The position numbers were made by a program, and so were the translations under genes. From Lutraria lutraria (lineage: Eukaryota; Mollusca; Bivalvia; Venerida; Mactridae), in assembly GCA_964023205.1 (NCBI GenBank), contig OZ026838.1, positions 29,167,843-29,231,842 on the forward strand: a stretch of 64,000 nucleotides of DNA, read 5' to 3'. Shown piece after piece: positions 1-11,433 of this stretch. The notes below the pieces were generated by a model that saw only the letters and a list, made by a program, of their open reading frames with translations, ran no database searches and was not told where the DNA came from. Every line of letters begins with the position of its first letter. Within the stretch, counting starts at the first letter, position 1.

Positions 1-341
1 CTCACATATAGATCGAATGCTAGAATCAAGAACAAAAATTGTTATTTCACTTGCTCATGTTTGGAAGCGTGCTTTTGCTTGCATGTAATATATACCTATA
101 TAATGGAAGTGTGTGTTTAAGGTTTCAATGGCATTTACCCTGCGACATTTATATCAGTATTGTTTTGACCTGATCAATTTGACTAGTTCCAAATATTACT
201 TGATACGAGGGACTAATATTAGTTGAGTGTTTATAAGCATGTATTTTTACTAACAGTATTTTGTTATGACATAAAATTTAAGGAAAAAGAATGGTGAACG
301 ACTCAAATAATTATATCCCGTTGATACTGCACTTGAATTTT
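1..341. other. AT-rich non-coding stretch, nothing recognised
   Basis: The stretch is AT-rich, has stops in all frames, and shows no exon-like segment or repeat structure that I can see. Confidence 0.6.
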
Positions 342-1921
342 TAACTCACCAGAGCACGAATGTGCTCAGGGTGAGCTTTTGTGGTCGCCCTGCGTCCATC
401 GTGCGTCATGCGGTGTGCGTCGTTACGTGGCGTCCATGTTTACTTAAAAAAGCATCTCCTCCTACACCGCTATGCCGATTGCAACCAAACTTTGCTGGAA
501 TGATCCTTGGGTGGTCCCCTTTCAAAGTTGTCCAAAAAATTAAATTTCATTAAAAACTCTGGTTGCTATGGCAACAAATAGAAAAACTTAAAAAATCTTC
601 TTGTCCGAACCACAGGGCCTAGAGCTGAGATATTTGGTATGTAGCATTGTCGAATGGAACTCTACAAAGTTTGTTCAAATTATTCCCCTTGGGTCAAAAT
701 TGGCTCTGCCCCGGGGGTAACTTGATTTTACATAGACTTAATTATATAGGAAATGTAAAAAAAATCTTCTTGTCAAAAACTACAATGCCTAGAGCTTTGA
801 TATTTGGTGTGTAGCATAGTCTAGTGGACCTCTACCAAGTTTGTTCAAATTATTGCCCTAGGGTCAAAATTGGCCCCGCCCCGGGGGTCACTTGATTTAT
901 ATAGACTTATATAGGAAAATTTAAAAAATCTTCTTCTCCGAAACCGCAAGGCCTAGAGCTTAGATATTTTGTATGTGGCATTGTCTAGTGGACCTCTACC
1001 AAGTTTGTTCAAATTATGGCCCGGGGTCAAAATTGGCCCTGCCCTGGGGTTTATTCTATTTTATATAGGAAAATTTGAAAAATCTTCTCCGAAACCACAA
1101 GGCCTAGAGCTAAGATATTTGGTATGTAGCATTGTCTAGTGGACCTCTACCAAGTTTGTTCAAATTATTGCCCTAGGGTCAAAATTGGCCCCGCCCCGGG
1201 GGTCACTTGATTTATATAGACTTATATAGGAAAATTTAAAAAGTCTTCTTCTCCGAAACCGCAAGGCCTAGAGCTTAGATATTTTGTATGTGGCATTGTC
1301 TAGTGGACCTCTACCAAGTTTGTTCAAATTATGGCCCCAGGGTCAAAATTGGCCCTGCCCTGGGGTTATTCTATTTTATATAGGAAAATTTAAAAAATCT
1401 CCGAAACCACAAGGCCTAGAGCTAAGATATTTGGTATGTAGCATTATCTAGTGGACCTCTACCAAGTTTGTTCAAATTATTGCCCTAGGGTCAAAATTGG
1501 CCCTGCCCTGGGGTTTATTCTATTTTATATAGGAAAATTTAAAAAATCTTCTTCTCCAAAACTGCAAGGCCTAGAGCTAAGATATTTTGTATGTGGCATT
1601 GTCTAGTGAACCTCTACCAAGTTTGTTCAAATTATGGCCCCGGGGTCAAAATTGGCCCTGCCCTGGGGTTTATTCTATTTTATATAGGAAAATTTTAAAA
1701 AATCTTCTCCGAAACCACAAGGCCTAGAGCTAAGATATTTGGTATCTAGCTTTGTCTAATGGACCTCTTTTAAATCTGTTCTTATAATGGCCATGGGATA
1801 AAAAACGGCCCAGATGGGTCACTTGATCTTACTTGGACTCGTATAGAAAACTTCAACAATGTTAATCTCCAAATGACCTTTTCTCCTGGTGAGCATTTAT
1901 AGGGCCATCATGGCCCTCTTG
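342..1921 (+). mobile_element. Helentron-associated-like non-autonomous element, CTCACC family, copy 1
   Basis: The left end is a palindromic segment beginning AACTCACCAGAGCAC and closing with GGGTGAGC. Near the right end, CTGGTGAGC is the inverted match of the left CTCACCAG, and it is followed by the hairpin GGGCCATCATGGCCC and the terminus TCTTG before TT. Left palindrome, subterminal inverted repeat, tandem-repeat core, 3' hairpin and TT-type flank together match the described architecture of Helentron-associated interspersed elements (HINEs, including the bivalve 'pearl' type). No Rep/helicase sequence is present, so it would need a partner for mobility. A second copy with the same ends lies at 16399-17079. 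Assignment to Helentrons is inference from ends. The family itself is clear. Confidence 0.65.
590..1790 (+). repeat. Core tandem repeat of the CTCACC element, about 8 units of 148-166 bp
   Basis: A unit with the landmarks 'ccgaaaccacaaggcctag', 'gatatttggtatgtagc', 'tagtggacctctaccaag' and 'tcaaaattggccc' recurs about eight times, with landmark starts near 609, 776, 940, 1088, 1254, 1402, 1558 and 1710. The spacing alternates between about 165 and about 148 bp, so some units carry a short deletion. The array sits wholly inside the element at 342-1921. Confidence 0.85.
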
Positions 1922-3539
1922 TTAGTATTTTGGGCAATTTATGTAAGTCATGTGATCTTTGATGACTACCATTTTGAGTTTGAGGTCAAAATGATAACTG
2001 TGACCTTGAGCTTTGTGTTTTTAATGTGTCTTGAAGTGGTAATGTGTGTCTATTTGCTGACTGATAAAGTTTGTTTGGTAATCAATGTAATATCATTGAT
2101 GAAACTCACAGGGCAGTGAACTAACCAATGCTACCACTTCTAATGTTCAGGTCTTAAACTAGAAGGTTCATTGACTTACAAGTTAAACAAATATTTGGTG
2201 TTAGAAGCCCAGTTTACAATATAAAGTCATCTTTCAATGTGTTTGTCTTATGGTATCTACAATTTTACTGAAACGCTTGGCAAATTGCTACAGCCTGTTA
2301 GGTCTCACTTGTATCACACTGGTTCCGTTTGCTATAATATAAACAAGATTTTACTAAAATCATAGTTTTAATGTATTTTTTTCTCGAAAATGAGTGTTCA
2401 TTCAAAATGTAATCAACTCTCGTCAGCTTTTCACCTTTGATGTACACAACACTTGGTTTCTTCAACTCTATACACTTTCCACTCATCACAAACAATCGCA
2501 ACTACATCTAGTGTAACGTTTGGCTTCTCTTCTGCAAGGTATCACACTTTTCCCATGGCAGTATTTTGGTATCTGACTTCTTGGTGGAGACACTGAGCAT
2601 ACTTCACTATTTTTAGGGGGATAAAGGTAGTTTGTTCCTATGTAGAACTTTTGTTTCTCCCACAAATGTGTCTCTCTTCACTCTCCTGTTCCCATATCTT
2701 TCAAGTATAGCAGGTTTTCTCTACAATGCGTCAATGTCTATCAACTTCTTACTGGTTGCATCTCAGACCAGGTCATATTTAACGAAGCGGTTCGTAAATT
2801 TGTTCAGGAAGGTCTGTAAATTCTGAGCGAAGCACGTGTTTGAATGGCTCCTGTTTCTTAAATGACTTCAAGAAAGGATTGAACAGTGATCTACAGCTGT
2901 TGATGAGTAGTAGCTGAATGTACATTTCTTGATATGAGAGTGATCGGTACATTTTTTAAGAAATGACTGGTGCGGTTCTTTTGAATGATTTGTTGAAGGT
3001 CTTTCCTAAAGTATTGCTTATACTTCTAATGCATTCCGAGACAGGGATGAGAGTTAACCAACAGCTTTGCAAATGCCTTTAGAAAAGCATCTTCAGTAAG
3101 ATTCAAATTCTGCATTGTTTGTGTGAAATCTCCCTTTTAAACCATTGAAATTACATCATCGTTGACCAGCGCAAAAATGTAAATATTCCCTAAAGCCATT
3201 GGCAGGACGTGCGAAGTGCATGGACTGAATTCAACAAGAATGTTGATTGAGAAGATTCCCAATTTTCTTGTTTACATTCGATCACTACCAATGCTCATCA
3301 AGTGATCGAGTAGCATCCTGATGCCATCCCCTACCTCCAAATTGTTCATTAACTCCTCGGTAACATCCTCAGCATGTCCAAACATCTCGACTTTGAAGAA
3401 AAATGTCACAACTTTCCTTTCTGCTCCCCAAAACATTACACAAGCTACTGATAACTTGCACAAAATATTGCAAACATATTATTGACAGTCCCCAAAAAAT
3501 GACAAGCTTAAAAAAGCACTGACCTTTTATTTTTAAGAC
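1922..3539. other. Non-coding stretch; the part near 2205-2290 is duplicated at 11580-11690
   Basis: No exon with convincing splice sites is seen. The short open frames here have no recognisable motif. The segment around 2205-2290 (landmarks 'agtcat', 'aatgtgttt', 'tctacaatt') aligns loosely with 11580-11690 and looks like the left edge of the duplication described for 3540-5190. Confidence 0.45.
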
Positions 3540-3672
3540 TCGTATATTCACCCTGAGTTAAACCTTTAAGTTCCTGTCTTCCGAGAACTATTCCAATGCG
3601 TCATACTCAAGCAATCAAACGTTTGACCAAAAATTAAAGACAGTGTGGACTTATTGTTCAACCATTGTAACA

Positions 3673-3911
3673 ATCACCTCCTAAGTCTAGTGGTTAAGTT
3701 CGCTGACTTCAAATCACTGTTACCTATCACTGATAAAGGGTCGTGGGTTCGAGCCCAGCTACCGACCATGTGTATTTATGTGAGAAAGTAGGCATGTGCT
3801 TACGGAGGATGGACGTCTAGTACTGGTTCTTATCAGGAACGATGGTTAGATGAACTATCTTGTATGACTCTTGACTGTTGAGAAGGAGCGGGAAACCCAA
3901 ACGAACAAAAC
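3673..3911 (+). mobile_element. tRNA-derived SINE
   Basis: The head holds a tRNA-like region with an A-box-like 'tctagtggttaag' near 3685 and a near-perfect B box 'gggttcgagccc' near 3745. The body is non-tRNA sequence and the end is 'gggaaacccaaacgaacaaa', which resembles the A-rich tails of molluscan SINEs. It lies inside copy 1 of the segmental duplication and has no counterpart in copy 2, so it probably inserted after the duplication. The internal pol III promoter is inferred from the boxes. Confidence 0.75.
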
Positions 3912-4620
3912 GTCATTCATTATCAGAACATTTTAATCGGTATTTGGCGGTCACCAGCTTCTGTAAATGTGAGCATTTAACTGATTTAATGTACTAATTA
4001 AGAAAATGGTATTTAACCCATCACATAAAAACAAACTTGTATCAATTTTCAAATGACTGTATACCGTATGAAGAATTAATTTGAATGTTAATAATTTACC
4101 CACACATTTGTTTATCTTACCTTGATGTCCTTAACAAAATCAACCTTAATAACAAAATATACCTTAATGACGTGGGATAAATAAAGATTCTACTAATTAC
4201 TTGATATATGTTATACATATTTGGTTTCACATGAAATAATAATCAGTTGTGATTTTGTCTAGAGATATTATTTTGATTAATTTTTCAGACACTGATACAA
4301 CAAAAAAAAAAAAATGTCTAAAAAATGAGAGATAATTATTTCAAATTGGTATAGATATTATCTATTTAAAAGTTTCGTATTTACTTTTATTAAAATAACT
4401 GATATATTAACTTCTTTGTCAGATTTTTAAATGTGTCTTTAATAATTCCTTCATGTACATTTACATTGAATAGATAGCTTGTGTGACATTTAAGGGGCCA
4501 AAATAATAATAAAGGGGCTAATTCCATGGATCATTGCTTTTCCTGTGGCTTATTTTGACACTAACTCCTTAGAAAAGACAGATATTGATAACTTAGTTTC
4601 AGGTATTACATTTCCTTAGT

Positions 4621-4716
4621 CATCGTCGGATACCCACGGTCGTTGCCTCCGCTCCGCTACGTACATCTCGATGTACGTAGCGGAGCGGAGGCAACGACCG
4701 TGGGTATCCGACGATG
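4621..4716. mobile_element. 96-bp perfect foldback insertion with 9-bp target duplication
   Basis: The 46-nt arm 4621-4666 is exactly reverse-complementary to 4671-4716, with a 4-nt loop (ctcg). The nonamer 'ttccttagt' stands immediately on both sides (4612-4620 and 4717-4725), as expected for a target-site duplication. The insert is markedly GC-rich in an AT-rich region. It carries no gene. The corresponding place in the duplicated copy near 13.5 kb lacks it. A 9-bp duplication is typical of Mutator-type transposition, so a Mutator-like foldback MITE is the best guess. Confidence 0.9.
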
Positions 4717-4867
4717 TTCCTTAGTGTCAACAGTTTTGAATGCATAAATTCTTTTCAATTGAAGTTTAGAATCATTCAAAAAAGATGTACTACCAGTCTA
4801 ACCATAGAAATACTGCTATGAACTAGCTGCTATGTTTTTTTCCATACTACATGTAATATGTTAGGAG

Positions 4868-5185
4868 CAAATGTCATTGCTTTGCTGTAGGTATGTGTTT
4901 TTTTTTGTGGCAGTTCACAGTTACCATAATGTAATATTTCTACCACTATTCAACACTGAACGACTTTCTGTGCAATTTTATGTCAATGCTTTGCTGTTGG
5001 GTTTTGTGCAAAGGCAACTCGCATGTAAGGCAGTTACTTTTATGTAGCATTTCTTCTACAAGTGTACCCTGAACGACTTTCCTGCGTAATTATGTCATTG
5101 GTTTGTTGTTGGTTTTGTACAAAGGCAGCAAACAATTAGTAGTCCTACAACAGTTCAACACTGAACGACTTTTCTGTGCACAATT
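4868..5185 (+). repeat. Local triplication of a ~105-bp segment
   Basis: Three diverged units, each running from 'ttgctttgctgt' or 'ggtttgttgttgg' to 'ctgaacgactttc', follow one another. Copy 2 of the segmental duplication (about 13676-13780) has only one unit, so the expansion is specific to this copy. Confidence 0.7.
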
Positions 5186-5300
5186 TTACTTTAGCCTTGT
5201 ACAATTTCGGACCTCAGTAAACTAAGTTGAAAATGATTTCCTTAAGTTGATCATTTTACTGCTATAGTGTCTTAAGTTGAAAATGTTATTAATATTTCAG

Positions 5301-6429
5301 AGTGTTTTCTACGGCGACTACAATAAGTGAAAATAAGAAAATCTGTTCTTATAAATGAGAAGTTTGTGGATCTGCATTCACATCAAGTGGAAATTTGCAG
5401 ATGCAAGTGATCATACATTCTGAAATCTGTAAGAGCACCTTCACACAGAAAGGTGACCTGATCGCACACATGGTGAAAAACCTTTTAAATATGAAAATTG
5501 TGGAACTGCATTCGAACGGCGTGGTGATGTGAAGTAACACCTCGTACTTACATACTGATTCAAAACCCTTTAAATGTTATATTTGTGGAAGAACATTCAA
5601 ACCGGCTCTTTTTATGAAAGTACACTTAATGGCACATTCTGGTAAAAAACCTTATACATGTGACGTTTGTGGATCTGCATTCTTGCGACAGAATTATCTT
5701 AAAGTACACATGTATGAGAAAACATTCTGAAAGTGAGAAATCATTCAAATGTGAAGTTTGTGAATCTGCATTTATAGGTAAAAATTATTTATTAAAACAC
5801 ATGTTAATACCTTCAGGTAAGAAACCATTTAAATGTGATGTTTGTGGATTTTCATTCGCACCAAAGGTGTTCTGAAGAGCCGTATGGTAAGACATTCAAA
5901 TGAGAAACAGTTTAAATGTGATGTTTGTAAATCGACCTTCAAAACAAAAAGTCGACTGAAGACTCATTCATTAATTCATTTTAGTCCAAGACCTTTCAAG
6001 TGTGAAGTTTGTGGCAAAGCATTCATACATAAATGGGATCTGAAGAAACATTTGAATGTCCATTCTAAGAAAAACATTGGAAAGCATTCTGATGAGAAAC
6101 CTTCTGAATGCAACATTTGTGGATCTGCATTCAGAAAGAGATACATTGTACTATCTTACTAAATTACACACATGAGAGTGCATACTGGTGAGAAACCTTT
6201 TCAGTGTGATGTTTGTGAATAGATATTTTCCCGTAAGAATGCTCTGGTAACTCGTAGGAGACTTCTTCATTCTGACGAGAGACCTATTATTTGTAGTGTG
6301 TGTTGGTATGTCACTGCATTTAGACCTAGTCTGATGAAGCACATGGAGAAACATTTGTCAGCGAAACCACCCGGAGAACGCTCAGATGTACCTACTGTCA
6401 ATCCGAGTGCCCAGATGGTATTGGAGTAA
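5301..6429 (+). pseudogene. Broken C2H2 zinc-finger array (about 12 finger-like units)
   Basis: C2H2 zinc-finger arrays normally bind DNA in the nucleus. Here about twelve units of the form C-x2-C-x12-H-x3-4-H can be followed, with linkers related to the TGEKPFKC consensus, for example KKPFKCDVCG near 5818 and RPFKCEVCGKAF near 5990. An acceptor-like 'aatatttcag' ends at 5300, so this looks like a single large last exon, the usual layout for such genes. The frame is broken repeatedly: stops occur in or next to several fingers (near 5360, 5533, 5873, 6160 and 6220), several histidines or cysteines are missing, and the longest clean run is only four fingers (about 5842-6162). No KRAB, BTB or SCAN domain is visible in the exon. 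It is most simply a decayed gene. A short truncated product is possible but unsupported. Confidence 0.8.
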
Positions 6430-8189
6430 TAATCTGTAGAGATGTGAGAAAATTCCAATTCTGATTAGATCATTTTCCTGCAGTGAGTCTTATTCTGAAC
6501 TATTAAGAAGGGGCGACATGAATATATTCAAAAGAACTTTAGAATTTCTTTTAGGGTATTATTTCTTGTCAGAGACGATTTTAGACTTGCATTTAATTGG
6601 AATAGTAAGTTTTGATTAATCAAGTCACGAAGTGTGGAATATTGATATTATTCAAACATTTAAAAACTGGTAGTGTCAACGTTTTCTGTGATAATTTGTT
6701 TCATTGTTGGGATCAATGAGCTCAAGACAAGACTTCTTATTATTTATATAATCTACACATGAGTTATTGCCCTTTGCTTTTAATAGTTCTTGATTGAACT
6801 ATACTGATTACTCAATGTTCTTACAATTGGTTAGCCAGTCAGTCGTACCTGTACATGTCTAATATACATGTAGTTTGTTTCTTGCTAAATATTCTTTCGA
6901 AAGATGAGTTCAGAAATTGGGATTTTGATACAAAATTATTATTTTATGACAAATTGTCCCACGTCAGATCTGATCACCACCCATCTAATCAAAATAATAA
7001 CAGTTTTTGTTTGCCTCAGAAAGTTTTGTTGAATTGAAACCAAATGTTGAATACATATTTTTGAAAAGAAAGATGTATTGGGCATACAAAAGCTACTAGT
7101 AAACTATAGATAAATAAGATTGTTCCTTGCTTGTTAGTTCATTCATTCTACGTTAAGTGCTCAAATATGGAACTGTAGATGATAAAATTTTGATGTCATA
7201 ATTTACTAAAGATTCTGTTATCATTGGACAGCCTATAGTATGGCAATTCTTTATCGATCATTTGGGGTCGCAAATCGGCCTTCGTTTTGATAGCACATAT
7301 TGTCTTTGTAAGTCACCCAAAAACACCATTGGTCAGATATGTTGCAGTGATATATTGACAATAACAGATAAAAATACAATACAGTTAAAAGTAGAAGATA
7401 TAATAATGTCAAAACTGAACATAGTTGAACTGGAATAACAAAATACCATGAAAAAGGTCACTAAAATAACGAATTGATAGACACAACAAGAACAGTTGCA
7501 GAGTGTGTTTTTCATTAACAGCAAAATTTACTTTTGTTGAAGAACGGTTAAAATTTATTTGTTGCCATATAATAAAACATTTTACCTTTTAGAGGTATTC
7601 CAGTATACACAAAATGTTATGGCGCCAACATCATACGGATTTCCCTGACTATAACACCACAGGTGTTTATGTTCTTTCTTAAACAATTGGATTTCATTGA
7701 AATTTAATATATAGTCTTTAAATCAAAATATTTATGAATTATTTTGTGTCTACTTTCGGATATTGATAACATTTCCTTTCTCATTTTCGATATTGCTAGC
7801 GGCATGTATTTGATTTCTTTCTCTTACAAATATTTGTGATTTTAGGACCTCATTCATAACATATCACATTTGTAATAGATTTGTTACGAATGTTATTACA
7901 TCGTTACAAATAAAATAATAATTGGCATCGATCACATTAGTCGCAAAATAATGATAAATTAAGTTTTATGAATAGTGGTGAAGAATTGCTATGTATATAT
8001 TGTATACTAAAAAAGTATTGTTAACAGTTTCTATTTCCTTTTTGGCAATAATAACAATTCATATCAACTTTTTAATTTTCATTTAATAATATATGCTGTA
8101 ATGTTATCACTTTGTAATTGTGTATTAATTTTTTATATATTATTAAAAATATAATAAATCATTTTCGAATTAGTGATAGTTTGTTAGTT
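6430..8189. other. Non-coding AT-rich stretch downstream of the zinc-finger array
   Basis: The piece at about 6765-6815 ('ctttgcttttaatagttctt') resembles 13795-13835 in the second copy of the duplication and marks where homology resumes past the missing fingers. I see no gene, RNA or clear mobile element in the rest. Confidence 0.45.
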
Positions 8190-9610
8190 CTCGACTTTAA
8201 GCCTTCGCATTGACATTGGTGTACAACAATTTGTATTGGACTAAACTAGCCAGTGCTTGTATTCTGAATTTAAACCTTCACACTGACATTGTCTGATTGA
8301 TGTACAACACTTTGTATTGGACTAAACTAGCCAGTATTCTGTAGTAAAACCTTCACATTAACATTGATGTTCAACAATTTGTATTGGACTAAACTAGCCA
8401 GTGCTTGTATTCTGAATTTAAACCTTCACATTGACATTGTCTGATTGATGTACAACACTTTGTATTGGACTAACCTAGCCAGAATTCTGTACTGAAGCCT
8501 TCACATTAACATTGATGTTCAACAATTTGTATTGGACTAAACTAGCCAGTGCTTGTATTCTGAATTTAAACCTTCACATTGACATTGTCTGATTGATGTA
8601 CAACACTTTGTATTGGACTAACCTAGCCAGAATTCTGTACTGAAGCCTTCACTTTGACATTGATGTACAACATTTATATTGGTCAATCCTAGCCAGTGCT
8701 TGTATTCTGTACTGAAGCCTTCACATTGACATTGATGTACAACAATTTATATTGGACTAACCTAGTCTGAACTGAAGCCATCACATTGATAGACATTGAT
8801 GTACAACAATTAGAATTGGACTTACCTAGCCAGTATTCTGTCCTGAAGCCTTCACTTTGACATTGATGTTCAATATTTTTTATTGGACTAACCTAGCCAG
8901 TATTCTGTACTGAAGCCTTGACTTTGACATTGATGTGTAACAATTTGTATTTGACTAACCAAGTTAGTGCTTGAATTCTGTACTGAAGCCTTCACATTGT
9001 CATTGATGTACAACAATTTGTTTTCGACTGGCCTAGTCAGTATTCTGTACTGAAGCCTTCACTTTGTCATTGATGTACAACAATTTGTATTTGACTGACC
9101 TAGCCAGCATTCTGTACTGAAGCCTTCACATTGACATTGATGTACAACAATTTGTATTTGACTGACCTAGCCAGTATTCTGTACTGAAGCCTTGACTTTG
9201 ACATTGATGTGTAACAATTTGTATTTGACTAACCAAGTTAGTGCTTGAATTCTGTACTGAAGCCTTCACATTGACATTGATGTACAACTATTTCTATTGT
9301 ACTGACCTAGTCTGAACTGAAGCCATCACATTGATAGACATTGATGTACAACAATTTGTATTGGACTGGCCTAGCCAGTATTCTGTACTGAAGCCTTCAT
9401 TTTGACATTGATGTGTAACAATTTGTATTTGACTGACCTAGCCATTTTCTATATTCTGTACTGAAACCTTCACTTTGACATTGATGAGTAACAATTTGTA
9501 TTGGACTAACCTAGCCAGTGTTTGTATTCTGTACTGAAGCCTTCACTTTGATATTGATGTGTAACGATTTGTATTGGACTAGCCAAGTCAGTACTTGTGT
9601 TCTATCTTAC
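8190..9610 (+). repeat. Degenerate tandem satellite, about 20 units of 63-85 bp
   Basis: The unit contains 'cttcacattgacattgatg', 'tacaacaatttgtattgga', 'ctaacctagccag' and 'attctgtactgaagcc'. About twenty such units follow each other. In the first third the units alternate between a long form with extra 'gtctgattgatg' or 'tgcttgtattc' and a short form, which gives a roughly 145-bp higher-order period. Later units are more mixed. No coding frame runs through the array. Confidence 0.88.
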
Positions 9611-9983
9611 TGCAGTGGTACTGCAGTATTTTTTTAAATTGCAAAAAGGCAAGCAAATAAACAAAACGTAACCGAAGTAGGTTTTAAAATTCATATACTT
9701 ACGACTTATAGAGTCTAGTATAACACAAATATAATTTCTTGTACAGCCCTGAAAACTTATACATTAGATCGATCAGCCTTGTTTCCAAACGTAATGAGAC
9801 CGCTGCTTTGAATATTTAGTAAGCAGTACTCAATACGTAAACTTCAGCACCAGGAACATTTTCTGCCGTTGTTTTTCCTAAGTGTGTATCACGTGACACA
9901 TGCAACACGATTACGTCAACCTCGATTTCACCTTTGACCTATTCCATATATTTCGTATTGTTCGAATGACTTCTGACGTTTTC
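9611..9983. other. Non-coding spacer
   Basis: Nothing recognisable is seen. The sequence becomes slightly richer in CpG toward the TIR element that follows. Confidence 0.4.
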
Positions 9984-11433
9984 CTATCATTGTGGGAAAT
10001 CTACGTGACCTAGTGACGTCACAATGTTATCGTTACAAGCGCATTTTCTGTCATTCGAACTAGGAAAACAGCACGTAAGTGCATTATTTTTCGTTTTCTT
10101 CTAAAGCCACATAACTGTTGCAACTCCTTACATAAAGGGCTACCTCCGGTTCAGAATTTTGTCACTGAAGGCCCTCTACTTTTTGTCGAGCCCGCCTGCG
10201 GTGAGCTCGACATAGTCGCCACAATGGCGGTTGCGTGTCTGTACGTTAGTTAGTTAGTTAGTGAGTGAGTGAGTGAGTTAGTTAGTGTGTCCGTCCGGAT
10301 CCTTGTCCGGGCTGTAGCTCCCTTATGCATTGACACTTTTTAAAATAACTTGGCATAATTGTTAAACACCATGAGACGGTGTGCAGTGCGCAAAATGCAG
10401 GTCTCTAGCTCAAAGGTCAAGGTCACACTTAGAGGTCAAACGTCAAAAATGAGCATTATAGACCTTGTCCGGGCTGTATCTCCCTTATTCATAGAAACTT
10501 TTTAAGATAACTTGGCATTATTGTTAAACACCATTAGACGATGTGCAGTGCGCAAAATCGAGGTCTCTAGCTCAAAGGTCAAGGTCACACTTAGAGGTCA
10601 AACATCAAAAATGAGCATTATAGACCTTGTCCGAGCTGTATCTCCCTTATGCATAGAAACTTTTTTAGATAACTTGGCATAATTGTTAAACACCATGAGG
10701 CGGTGTGCAGTGCGCAAAATCCAGGTCTCTAGCTCAAAGGTCAAGGTCACACTTAGAGGTCAAACGTCAAAAAACGAGCATTATAGACCTTGTCCGGGCT
10801 GTATCTCCCTTATGCATAGAAACTTTTTAAGATAACTTGGCATAATTGTAAAACACCATGAGGCGGTGTGCAGTGCGTAAGATCAAGGTCTCTAGCTCAA
10901 AGGTCAAGGTCACACTTAGAGGTCAAACATAAAACATAATCATTATACACCTTGTCAGGGCTGTGTCTCCCTTATGCATTGAATTATTTTAATAATGACT
11001 TGCCATAATACAATGCGACCATGTGTCTTGGGCAACACCCAGATTTTTATAGGTCAAGATTACACATTCGGTCAAATATATTTTCCTTGTCTAGGCTGTA
11101 ACTTCTGTTTGCATTCAAGGATTTTTAAATAAATTGGTATAAAAGTTTACTTCAATGAAATGATGTGTCATGAATATCACCCATACTTGTAGTTCAAAGG
11201 TCAAGATCACAAGCTGGCTAAACAGGGGCTCGACATGTTGCCCTTGGGCTTCTAGTTTACTTTTCTTGTCCAAACCGTTTTCTAAAATTTCTTGTAAAAA
11301 TAACGTTCATTTTCATAACACCGTCAAACGGTTAATGTTTTTTAATGTTTTCCTAGTTAAATTGACAGAAAACGTGCTTGTAACAATAACATTGTGACGT
11401 CATTAGGTCACGTGGATTCCCCACACTGCCTAT
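9984..11433. mobile_element. TIR element interrupted by a Helentron-like element
   Basis: About 85 bp at 9984-10069 are repeated in inverted orientation at 11347-11433. Shared landmarks are 'acgtgaccta', 'tgacgtcacaatgttat', 'gttacaagc', 'ttttctgtca' and 'actaggaaaac'. The arms differ at scattered positions. Between them lies a complete copy of a different element (10185-11255), so the TIR element must have been present first. Without the insert it would be a few hundred base pairs long and without coding capacity, which suits a MITE. No clear target duplication was found. Confidence 0.7.
10185..11255 (+). mobile_element. Helentron-associated-like element, TCGAGCCC family, copy 1
   Basis: The left end is 'TGTCGAGCCCGCC' inside a palindrome that closes with GAGCTCGAC. 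Near the right end GGGGCTCGACA is the inverted match of TGTCGAGCCC, followed by the hairpin GCCC-TT-GGGC and the terminus TTCTAG before TTT. After the left end comes a short GTTA/GTGA microsatellite, then about four ~163-bp core repeats starting with 'ccttgtccgggctgt' near 10302, 10463, 10626 and 10789. A second copy lies at 51121-51899. The apparent frame at 11170-11397 is repeat sequence and recurs in the other copy. The Helentron-type assignment is inferred from end structure. Confidence 0.7.

Larger units (their letters stand above)
3540..5190 (+). repeat. Segmental duplication, copy 1 (upstream flank of the zinc-finger locus)
   Basis: Blocks in this interval recur in the same order at about 12370-13800. 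Shared landmarks include 'ccttgatgtccttaacaaaa', 'tttcacatgaaataa', 'cagttgtgattttgt', 'ttttcagacactgatacaac', 'cttttcaattgaag', 'taggagcaaat' and 'cactgaacgactt'. The two copies are clearly diverged. This copy has extra insertions (the SINE at 3673 and the hairpin at 4621) and a local triplication. It runs directly into the zinc-finger array that copy 2 lacks. Confidence 0.75.

Noticed and set aside
11170..11397. 75-codon plus-strand frame, also seen at 51814-52044
   Set aside because: The shared first 30 residues are encoded by the right end of two copies of the same mobile element.
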